The position numbers and the translations under genes are program-made. From positions 1-64,000 of the forward strand of contig JAFLEH010000010.1 in NCBI GenBank assembly GCA_017301995.1: a stretch of 64,000 bases of DNA. The letters are read 5' to 3'. This DNA is from Verrucomicrobiota bacterium. GTDB taxonomy: Bacteria > Verrucomicrobiota > Verrucomicrobiia > Verrucomicrobiales > Akkermansiaceae. This document shows, piece after piece, positions 7,886-15,127 of this stretch; positions within the stretch are counted from its first letter, which is position 1; each line of letters begins with the position of its first letter. Under the pieces are notes generated by a model. The model searched no databases. It had not been told where the DNA came from and was given only the letters and a program-made list of their open reading frames with translations.

Positions 7886-10429
7886 TTACTTGTCCAGCGC
7901 GAGGATTTCCTGTTCGATGGACGAGGTGACCACGTCGTCGCGGAGGTTGCCGCCCTTGCGGCTGCTCCACCAGAGCACGACCGGCGAGGCGACGAAGATC
8001 GACGAGTAAGTGCCGACGACGAGGCCGATGAGAATGATGATGGAGAAATCGCGCAGGTTGGATCCGCCGAACAGCGAGAGGATGGCCACGGTGATGATGG
8101 TGGTGGCGGAGGTCAGCAAGGTTCGGGAGAGCGTGGCGTTGATCGCCTCGTTCATCAGATCCTTCACCGAGCCGGAGCGGTAGAACAGGCTCTCGCGGAC
8201 GCGGTCGAAGACGACGATGGTGTCATTGATCGAGTAACCCGCGATGGTGAGGATGGCGCCGACGTGGATGAGCGAAAGCTCTCCGCCCAGCAGGACGACG
8301 ATTCCTAACGAAATGATGACGTCATGGAGGATGGCAATGAAGCCGCCGAGCGCGAACGAGAACTCGAACCGGACGGTCACGTAGATCAGAATCCCGACGA
8401 GACCGAGCACGAGCGCGATGAGCGACTCGTAAAGATAGGCGCCACCGATGAGCGCGGAGACCTCCTCCTTGCTTTCCGGGATTTTGTAAACCTCCATCTC
8501 GGTCTTGGTGGCTTCGTTCATCACCTTGGTGTGTTCGCCGAGAATCGGGATCGCCTTGCGGAGTTCGCTGATGATGAGCGAGGTGTCCCTGATGTTCGCC
8601 TTGGGGTTGTCCGTGGCGCAGCGGATGGTCAGCAGCGAGCCGGTGGCCGGGTTGCTTTCCTTTTGCGCGTAGGCCGCGCTGGCGAGCTGGCCTTTCAGAC
8701 CGTCGATCACCTTGGTCACGTCGGCGAGCGGGATGTCCACGTCCTTGCCCAGTTCGAACTGCACCAGCGTGCCGCCGGTGAAGTCCACGCCGAACGCCTT
8801 CTCCTGACGGATGCCGAATGCGGCGAGCGAGAGCACCACCAGCGCGACCGACGCGATGGCACAGATTTTAGCCTTGCCGAGGAAGTCGTAGTTGGTGGCC
8901 TTGATCAGATTGAAGAACGTCAGCTTGTTTCTCAGCAGGTTGAGGTCCACACCCCAGCGGAAAAGCACGCGGGTCACCAGGATCGCCGCGAACATCGAGG
9001 CGATGATACCGATGGTGAGGGTGACGGCGAAGCCCTTGACCGCGCCGCTGGCCATGATGAAGAGGATCGCGGCGGTGATCAGCGAGGTCAGGTTCGAGTC
9101 GAAAATCGCGGTGAATGCCTTGTCGTAGGCCACTTCGATGGCGTTTTTGAGCGATTTGCCGGCATCCATTTCCTCACGGAGGCGTTCGTAGATCAGCACG
9201 TTGGCGTCCACCGCCATGCCGATGGTGAGGATCATCCCCGCGATGCCCGGCAGGGAGAACGTGGAGCCGAGGATCGCCATGACACCGAACAGAATGATGC
9301 CGTTCACGGCAAGGCCGACCAGCGCGATGACGCCCGCGAGGCGGTAGTACATCAGGACGAAAACGGCGGTGATGGCCAGGCCGATCACGCCGGCCCAGAT
9401 GCCCTGTTTCACGATCGCCTCACCGAGGGTGGGGGAGACCGAGCGTTCCTCCGCAACCTTGAGGGCGTTCTCGAGCGGATTCATCAGCGCGTTGGCGAGC
9501 CCTTGGACTTCGCCGGGTTCGTTGAGGCCTTCGACGATGAAGTCTTTGCCGAGCGGTTGGTCGGAGTTCACCACGGGTGCGCTCTTCACCACGCCATCCA
9601 GAACGATGGCGATGCTGCCCCGGCGGTTGGTCATTGGGGTGGAAAGCGCGATCATTTTGTCGGTGCCCGGACCGTTGAGGGTGATATCAACGGCATCCTG
9701 GCGGCTGGCCGAAGGGTTTGCCCGGACGATATCCGAACCGCCCAGCGCGACGCGCTTGTTGAGAAGGATCGGGGTTTCGATCTCCACGCCGTCATCGTTT
9801 TTGTGCTTGTAAGTGTACGCTTGGTAGCCGGGAACGATTTCGGTGCCATCCTTGACCCGCTGGGCCAGCGTTTTGCCATCGGGCCCCACTTCGTTGGTCC
9901 GTTTGCTGACTTCGCGCAGTTCGAGCTTGGCGACTTTTTCGAGGATCGTGCGGATGGCCTTGGACTCCTCGGATTTCACGCCGGGCATTTGGACGAGGAT
10001 GGTGTCGTTGCCTTGGATGGCGATGAAACTTTCCTTGCCGCCGAACGAGTCGAGGCGGTTTTGGATCACTTTTTTCGCCTGTTCCGCCTGTTCGACGGTG
10101 ATCGGCATGGCGTTGCCCAGTTCGTCAACCTTGGGTTGGATTTTCAGGGTGAAGGACGATCCGCCGGCGATGTCGATGCCCTGCTTGAGCCGTTCGCTGG
10201 GCGGGATGACGGAAAAGATGCAAAGGCCGCAGATGCCGAACAGCAGGAAAGTGCCGACGTTGCGCTTGGTTCTCTCGAATTCCGTGGCGAAATACCACCA
10301 GAACAGGATCAGCAGCGCGATCCCCACGGTGAAGATCGTGAGCGGATTGGAGAAGAAACTATCGACAAACTGGGCGATTCCCGAGGAGGAGGATGCGGCG
10401 GCGGCGGCTTGTGCGGCGGCGAGGAACAT
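7886..10429 (-). CDS. secDF: Protein translocase subunit SecDF (fused SecD and SecF)
   Basis: 847 residues. The SecD half (about 1-520) has a first helix pair, a periplasmic P1 domain with GIDIAGGSSFTLKI, and the conserved membrane motif MAVDANVLIYERLREE. The SecF half (about 540-847) has FGVDFTGGTLVQF and SINDTIVVFDRVRE. SecDF uses the proton gradient to pull exported proteins across the inner membrane after SecYEG/SecA. The N-terminus carries an extra Ala/Ser-rich segment and two helices before the usual first SecD helix. It is last in the tgt-yajC-secDF operon, the classical order for these genes, 27 bp after yajC. Confidence 0.96.
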   Translation of the reverse strand: MFLAAAQAAAAASSSSGIAQFVDSFFSNPLTIFTVGIALLILFWWYFATEFERTKRNVGTFLLFGICGLCIFSVIPPSERLKQGIDIAGGSSFTLKIQPKVDELGNAMPITVEQAEQAKKVIQNRLDSFGGKESFIAIQGNDTILVQMPGVKSEESKAIRTILEKVAKLELREVSKRTNEVGPDGKTLAQRVKDGTEIVPGYQAYTYKHKNDDGVEIETPILLNKRVALGGSDIVRANPSASRQDAVDITLNGPGTDKMIALSTPMTNRRGSIAIVLDGVVKSAPVVNSDQPLGKDFIVEGLNEPGEVQGLANALMNPLENALKVAEERSVSPTLGEAIVKQGIWAGVIGLAITAVFVLMYYRLAGVIALVGLAVNGIILFGVMAILGSTFSLPGIAGMILTIGMAVDANVLIYERLREEMDAGKSLKNAIEVAYDKAFTAIFDSNLTSLITAAILFIMASGAVKGFAVTLTIGIIASMFAAILVTRVLFRWGVDLNLLRNKLTFFNLIKATNYDFLGKAKICAIASVALVVLSLAAFGIRQEKAFGVDFTGGTLVQFELGKDVDIPLADVTKVIDGLKGQLASAAYAQKESNPATGSLLTIRCATDNPKANIRDTSLIISELRKAIPILGEHTKVMNEATKTEMEVYKIPESKEEVSALIGGAYLYESLIALVLGLVGILIYVTVRFEFSFALGGFIAILHDVIISLGIVVLLGGELSLIHVGAILTIAGYSINDTIVVFDRVRESLFYRSGSVKDLMNEAINATLSRTLLTSATTIITVAILSLFGGSNLRDFSIIILIGLVVGTYSSIFVASPVVLWWSSRKGGNLRDDVVTSSIEQEILALDK

Positions 10430-10456
10430 GGCGGGGCGTGGGTTGTTGGGGAGAAC

Positions 10457-10789
10457 TTACTTCGCGGCTTCCTTTTTGTGGACCACGGCGACGGCGGGCT
10501 TGTCGAACTCGACCATGGTGCCCTCGGCGATCTTGATGACCACGGTGTGCTCGCGGACGTTGTGGACGATGCCGTGGATGCCTGCGGTGGTGACCACTTT
10601 GTCGCCGGTCTGGAGGGCGGAGATGCGGGCGTTGAGTTCCTTGCGCTGGCGCTGCTGCGGGCGGATGAGGAGGAAGTAGAACATCACGAAGAGCAGCCCC
10701 ATCATGACGAGCGGGTTGCTGAAAATGCTGGTGGGCCCGTTTTGAGCGGCTTCGGCGAGCAGGGCGGGGAAGGTGGTGATGGTGTTCAT
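10457..10789 (-). CDS. yajC: Preprotein translocase subunit YajC
   Basis: 110 residues from ATG 10787-10789. One membrane helix (about 27-43, VMMGLLFVMFYFLLI) is followed by the family signature RPQQRQRKEL and a small cytoplasmic beta domain (LQTGDKVVTTAGIHGIV). YajC associates with SecDF. The start overlaps the tgt stop by 4 nt, so the two are translationally coupled. A longer open frame extends upstream but is antisense-like shadow of tgt. Confidence 0.95.
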   Translation of the reverse strand: MNTITTFPALLAEAAQNGPTSIFSNPLVMMGLLFVMFYFLLIRPQQRQRKELNARISALQTGDKVVTTAGIHGIVHNVREHTVVIKIAEGTMVEFDKPAVAVVHKKEAAK

Positions 10790-11919
10790 GGGATCTGTCC
10801 TTGGGTATAGCGGTTGGTGAAGGCGGATTTGAAAGCGGGGAAGGTGCCGGCTGTGATCGCGTCGCGCGCGGCGGCAACGAGGCGGAGGAAGAAATGCAAA
10901 TTGTGGAAGGAAAGCAACCGTAAAGAGAGGATTTCGCCCGCCCGGAACAAATGGCGGACGTAGGCGCGGGAAAATCCGGCCACATGCGGGTGGGCGGTTT
11001 CGCACAGCGGACGGGGGTCGGTGGCGTAGCGGAGGGTCTTGATGTGGAGCGGTCCGTCCAGGGTGAAAGCGATCCCGTGGCGGGCCATCCGGGTGGGCAT
11101 CACGCAGTCGAACATGTCCACGCCACGGGCGATCATTTCCAGAATCTGGGGCGGTGTGCCCAGACCCATCGCGTAGCGCGGTTTGTCCTGCGGCAGGAAG
11201 GGGGCCGCGTTTTCGATGGCCCGCAGCATTTCGTGCTCCGGCTCGCCCACCGAAACGCCGCCGATCGCGTAGCCGTCGAAGTCCATTTCCACCAACTCGC
11301 GGGCCGCCTGCTCGCGGAGATTGGCGTAGATCGAGCCCTGGACGATCCCGAAATGCCGTTGGCGGCCCTCGCCGGAGCGGGGTTCGTGGGTGGTGACCCA
11401 GTCCTTGCAGCGCCGCGCCCAACGGGTGGTCAGCGCGAGCGACTTCGCGGCGTATTTCTCATCGCAGGGGTAAGGCGGGCACTCGTCGAACAGCATGGCG
11501 ATGTCCGCGCCGAGCGCCGCCTGGATTTCCATGCTAAGTTCGGGGGTGAGGAGCATCTTCGCTCCGTCGAGGTGGTTGTTGAAACGGACGCCCTCCTCGG
11601 TGATCTTGCGGAGTTTGGCCAGTGACCACACCTGGAAGCCGCCGGAATCGGTGAGCATTGGCTTTTGCCAGGTGGTGAACCGGTGCAGCCCGCCGAAGTC
11701 CCCGATCATTTTGTGGCCCGGCCGGAGCCAAAGGTGGTAGGTGTTTCCCAGAATGATCTGGGCGCCCAGCAGGTCGATCTCCGCCGGGTGCAGGGTTTTC
11801 ACCGATCCCTGGGTACCCACCGGCATGAAAATCGGCGTCTCCACCCGGCCGTGGGGCAGGGTGAGTTCGCCGCGCCGGGCGGCGGTCTCGGGACAGGTGG
11901 CTAAGACGGAAAAGGACAC
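10786..11919 (-). CDS. tgt: Queuine tRNA-ribosyltransferase with altered zinc site
   Basis: 377 residues. It exchanges guanine 34 for preQ1 in tRNAs for Asp, Asn, His and Tyr. Substrate-site sequences are intact: TDSGGFQVWSL, LFDECPPYP, GIVQGSIY, YAIGGVSVGE and the nucleophile Asp in VDMFDCVMPTR. The usual zinc ligands CxCxxC before SRAY are missing: the stretch is PLCETAHPHVAGFSRAY, so only one Cys remains, followed by two His. The downstream HN is kept. A C-x3-H-x-H set could replace the usual ligands; this is inference. First gene of the tgt-yajC-secDF unit. Confidence 0.93.
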   Translation of the reverse strand: MSFSVLATCPETAARRGELTLPHGRVETPIFMPVGTQGSVKTLHPAEIDLLGAQIILGNTYHLWLRPGHKMIGDFGGLHRFTTWQKPMLTDSGGFQVWSLAKLRKITEEGVRFNNHLDGAKMLLTPELSMEIQAALGADIAMLFDECPPYPCDEKYAAKSLALTTRWARRCKDWVTTHEPRSGEGRQRHFGIVQGSIYANLREQAARELVEMDFDGYAIGGVSVGEPEHEMLRAIENAAPFLPQDKPRYAMGLGTPPQILEMIARGVDMFDCVMPTRMARHGIAFTLDGPLHIKTLRYATDPRPLCETAHPHVAGFSRAYVRHLFRAGEILSLRLLSFHNLHFFLRLVAAARDAITAGTFPAFKSAFTNRYTQGQIP

Positions 11920-12253
11920 GCGGGGGCGGGAAACCTACCGGAATCCCCGTGCCGGGCCAAGCGGAATCGACGCGAAATCTCGGGAGAAATGCGTGGCGCT
12001 GGCTGGCGTTTCGCTCGGCCTGAGGTCCGAACATCGGACCAGGCGGAGAATTTCGGAAAGAATGTTCACGATCGGTGGATTTTCCGGAAACTTCCCTTAC
12101 TCTCCGGGGTTGCTTCGGGGCCGGGGTGGGGAGGAATCTTCGGGGATCTTGAAATCTTTCGAATAAATTCCCCATGCCGGTGCTCTGAGCGATGGGCGAC
12201 GCCCGCAAACCAAAAAACAAACCGACAAACCGAAACCAAACACCATCAAAACT
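11920..12253. promoter_or_regulatory. Divergent intergenic region with C/A-rich leader
   Basis: 334 bp between tgt (minus) and the repeat protein gene (plus); no gene seen. The last 45 bases (about 12208-12253) are almost only A and C, with repeated AAACC words and no Shine-Dalgarno. The same type of leader precedes several other exported-protein genes in this window. The AT-rich patch near 12155-12170 (ttcgaataaattc) is a possible -10 region; this is weak. Confidence 0.45.
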
Positions 12254-12853
12254 ATGAAACTCGCGTTCAATCTGCTACTGGCGGCGTTCATCGCCGCCCC
12301 CCTCGCCTTCGCCGACTGTGGCAAATGCAAGGACAAGGATAAGGAAAAGAAGGAAGAAACCGTGCTGGCCGATTGCGGCAAGTGCAAGGATAAGGACAAG
12401 GAGAAAAAGGAAGAGGGCACTCTAGCCGACTGCGACAAGTGCAAGGGCAAGGACAAGGAAAAGAAAGAAGAAGGCACCTTGGCCGATTGCGACAAGTGCA
12501 AGGGCAAGGACAAGGAGAAGAAGGAAGAAGGCACCCTGGCCGAAGCCGGCTGCAAGTGCGGCGACTGCAAGTGTGACAAGTGCAAGTGCGGCAAGAAAGA
12601 AGAAGGCAAACTCGCCGAAGGCTGCGGCAGGTGCAAGGATAAGGACAAGGAGAAGAAGGAAGAAGGCACCCTGGCCGATTGCGACAAGTGCAAGGGCAAG
12701 GACAAGGAGAAGAAGGAAGAAGGCACCCTGGCCGAGTGCGACAAGTGCAAGTGCAAGGGCAAGGACAAGGAGAAGAAGGAAGAAGGCACCCTCGCCGAAG
12801 GCTGCGGCAAGTGCAAGGACAAGGAAAAGAAGGAAGAAGGCACCCTCGCTTGA
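12254..12853 (+). CDS. Secreted Cys/Lys/Glu-rich tandem-repeat protein
   Basis: 199 residues. Residues 1-20 are a clear signal peptide ending AFA before ADC. The rest is made of about eight imperfect copies of a roughly 19-residue unit: a CxxC pair (DCDKCKGK), a charged run (DKEKKEE) and the spacer GTLA. One central copy (about residues 96-118) is replaced by a denser Cys/Lys segment (CKCGDCKCDKCKC). Cys is regularly spaced and about 40 percent of residues are Lys or Glu, so the mature protein should be disordered and hydrophilic unless it binds metal. I recognise no family. Metal binding or a redox/cell-envelope role is inference. Single gene with its own terminator. Confidence 0.8.
   Translation: MKLAFNLLLAAFIAAPLAFADCGKCKDKDKEKKEETVLADCGKCKDKDKEKKEEGTLADCDKCKGKDKEKKEEGTLADCDKCKGKDKEKKEEGTLAEAGCKCGDCKCDKCKCGKKEEGKLAEGCGRCKDKDKEKKEEGTLADCDKCKGKDKEKKEEGTLAECDKCKCKGKDKEKKEEGTLAEGCGKCKDKEKKEEGTLA
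12318..12850 (+). repeat. In-gene tandem repeat, about 57 bp per unit
   Basis: The coding repeats are also nearly identical at DNA level, with units of about 54-60 bp sharing tgcaagg, acaaggagaagaagga and the ggcaccctggcc joint. Near-identity of third positions in several copies suggests recent duplication or gene conversion, so copy number may differ among strains. Confidence 0.8.
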
Positions 12854-12880
12854 TTTTCGCTTCGTTTCCCCAATCATCTC

Positions 12881-12912
12881 AACCGCCCGGGCTCATGCCC
12901 CGGCGGTTTTTT
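12881..12912 (+). terminator. Rho-independent terminator
   Basis: A stem formed by ACCGCC-CGGG and CCCG-GCGGT around a short loop is followed directly by TTTTTT. It lies 28 bp after the stop codon of the repeat-protein gene. Confidence 0.85.
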
Positions 12913-13001
12913 GTTGGGTTGGTTCAGACATCCTGATCCGGTCGGAAAATGATTTGGCACATCTCGCGGCGACAGTCACGTCGATGAATGGTGCTTTCTT
13001 T

Positions 13002-13058
13002 CTGGTCTCTGGTGTCTGGTCTCTGGCTTCTGGCGCTTCTGGCGCTTCTGGCTTCTTG
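13002..13058. repeat. Heptanucleotide tandem repeat (CTGGTCT type)
   Basis: Four consecutive 7-bp units of the form CTGGYNT (13002-13029) are followed by two 9-bp units ctggcgctt and a final partial heptamer. The array is in the 225-bp spacer between the repeat-protein terminator and the 3' end of the SSS symporter gene. No gene is visible in the spacer. Confidence 0.75.
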
Positions 13059-13137
13059 GCCCGATGGTGCCAAACCATTTTCCGACCGGCAAACGCAGTG
13101 GAGCCGAAAACAAGGCCCCGGAATAGGATCTCTGAGG

Positions 13138-14985
13138 TCAGCGGAACAGGGCGTAGAGCGCGGCAAAGACGCAGACGATCGCCACCGATACCACCCGGTA
13201 GTCGGATATCCCCGATCCGCACTTCACTTTCAGCGGGGCGGTCCAGTGTTCCCAAACGAGGGATTCGGCTTCGCGTTTCAAGGTTTCCGGGAAAAGCCTG
13301 GATGCCACCACCATGATGCCGATGCAGATCACCAGCAGGAAAAACGCCACCAGCATGAAATCGCCGAGAACGGTCTGATAGAGAAATCCGGTCACCGGCG
13401 ACGAAGCGATCGCCTCCTTGAGCCGCGCGGGTGTGGCGAGGTCCGCAATGCCGGTGATCCGGGTCACGAAAAAGCCCTTGAAGAAGTCCAGGCAGAACAC
13501 GACCAGACCTAACAGAGTTCCTCCGGTCAGAGTGATGAACGCCGCCTTGCCCGACGCCTTCTTCCAGAAAACCCCGAGCAGGAACACCGCGGTGATCGGC
13601 GGCGCCACATAGCTGATGAGCTTGTTGATGCCCTCGAAAATCGTCGTGTAATGGCCGAAGATCGGCGACGAGACGATCGCCACCACGGTGCCGATCACGG
13701 TGGTCCACTTGCCGATGGTGACCAGCGTGTGATCGCCGATGGACGGGCGGTGGCGCTTGAAAATGTCGTAGGCCACCAGGGTGGCGGTGGAGTTGAGCGC
13801 GGCCGAGCAGGTTTGCATCGCCGCCGCGAGCATGGCCGCGGCCACCAGGCCCTTGAGACCCACGGGAAGCAGATGCGTGATGAGGAAAGTATAAGTGTCG
13901 GCCGCGGATTGGGGCGCGGCGCCGCCGAAGGCGTTCTGCTGAACCAGGGCCACGCAGATCACCCCCGGCAGGACGAAGAAAAACACCGGCCAGATCTTCA
14001 GAAAGGCGCAGAACAAGGGGCCGAGGCGCGCGTTTTTCTCATCCTTCGCCGCGAGGACCCGCTGGACGATCGTCTGGTCGCAGCACCAATACCAGATGCC
14101 TAACACCGGATAGCCCAGCAACACCGAATACCACGGCAGCCCGCACGGATCGTCGGCCGAGCGCGCCATGGATAGGAAATTCCCGGATCCCCAGGTGACG
14201 CCGCTGTCCGGGACCGATGCCAGCGGATGGGGGTTGCCGGCCAGCGTGTGCGCCATTTCGCTCCAGCCGCCGACCTTGATATAGCCGACCACGGTGATCA
14301 CCACGGCGCCCACCAGCAGCAGCACGGTTTGCACGCTTTCCGTCCACACCACCGCGAGGAGCCCGCCGAACATGGTGTAGATTCCCGTTAGGAGACCCAG
14401 CAGGGTGATGAAGAACATCAGCGCGTCCACGCCGAGAATCGTGGCGCCCGGAGGCATCCCGAGCACGCCTCGCAGCACCCAGGCGGCCGTGTAGAGCGCC
14501 ACTCCCATGTGGATGACCAGCGCGGAAAACAGCGAGACCACCGAGAGCATGTCGCGGCACTGGCGGTTGAACCGGCGCTCGAGGAAGTCCGGCAGCGTCG
14601 CCACTTTGGACCGCAGATACAGCGGCGCGAAAAACAGCGACAGCAGAATGAGCGTGAATCCCGCCATCCACTCGAAGTTTCCGAAGGCCAGACCGAATTT
14701 GTAGGCCGTCTCCGCCAGGCTCACCAGATGGACCGTAGAAATGTTCGCCGCGAACATCGCCAATCCGATCACGCCCCACCCCAGGGTGTTGCCGGCCAGG
14801 AAATAATGCCCGCCCTCGTCGCCGCTGCCCCGCTTGCGCTGGATGACGCCCGCGAAAACACCCAGCCCCACCACTGCCAGAATATATATGGCGATGATTC
14901 CCCAATCAAGGTGGCTCATCGTGGCGGAACCCGCCCCCGGAGCGGATCCCGAAGCGGATTGGAGAGTGGCGAGCAGGGAAATCAT
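13138..14985 (-). CDS. Sodium/solute symporter (SSS/SGLT family)
   Basis: 615 residues, about 14 membrane helices. SSS-type sequences include FLAGNTLGWGVIGLAMFAANIST near the start (sodium-site helix 1) and MFGGLLAVVWTESVQTVLLL. It should couple Na+ entry to uptake of a sugar or similar small solute at the inner membrane. It diverges from the sulfatase-esterase gene across 142 bp, and the broken GH32 fructanase lies just beyond, so sugars released from a sulfated or fructan-type polymer are candidate substrates; this is inference. A second Met at residue 23 (MSHLDWGIIAIY) is an alternative start closer to the usual family N-terminus. Confidence 0.9.
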   Translation of the reverse strand: MISLLATLQSASGSAPGAGSATMSHLDWGIIAIYILAVVGLGVFAGVIQRKRGSGDEGGHYFLAGNTLGWGVIGLAMFAANISTVHLVSLAETAYKFGLAFGNFEWMAGFTLILLSLFFAPLYLRSKVATLPDFLERRFNRQCRDMLSVVSLFSALVIHMGVALYTAAWVLRGVLGMPPGATILGVDALMFFITLLGLLTGIYTMFGGLLAVVWTESVQTVLLLVGAVVITVVGYIKVGGWSEMAHTLAGNPHPLASVPDSGVTWGSGNFLSMARSADDPCGLPWYSVLLGYPVLGIWYWCCDQTIVQRVLAAKDEKNARLGPLFCAFLKIWPVFFFVLPGVICVALVQQNAFGGAAPQSAADTYTFLITHLLPVGLKGLVAAAMLAAAMQTCSAALNSTATLVAYDIFKRHRPSIGDHTLVTIGKWTTVIGTVVAIVSSPIFGHYTTIFEGINKLISYVAPPITAVFLLGVFWKKASGKAAFITLTGGTLLGLVVFCLDFFKGFFVTRITGIADLATPARLKEAIASSPVTGFLYQTVLGDFMLVAFFLLVICIGIMVVASRLFPETLKREAESLVWEHWTAPLKVKCGSGISDYRVVSVAIVCVFAALYALFR

Positions 14986-15127
14986 GGTGGCAGGGTATTG
15001 GGGTTTGGCGGATGACGGAAACGTCGGAGCGAAGTTAACTGAAACCCGGCGCGCCCGTCAACCTTGGTGATTTGGGGGGCGTAACACGGCGGTTGACGGC
15101 GATCTCCGGGGCGCATACGGTCCGGCC

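Noticed and set aside
8324..10810. 828-codon plus-strand frame opposite secDF
   Set aside because: It is an acidic, His/Asp-rich antisense frame with no family match; secDF and yajC are secure.
12320..12850. CRISPR array
   Set aside because: The repeats are contiguous coding units without unique spacers.
12097..12873. Minus-strand frame over the CxxC repeat gene
   Set aside because: Its Ser/Leu/His-rich repeat is a mirror of the plus-strand repeat. The plus strand has a signal peptide and terminator.
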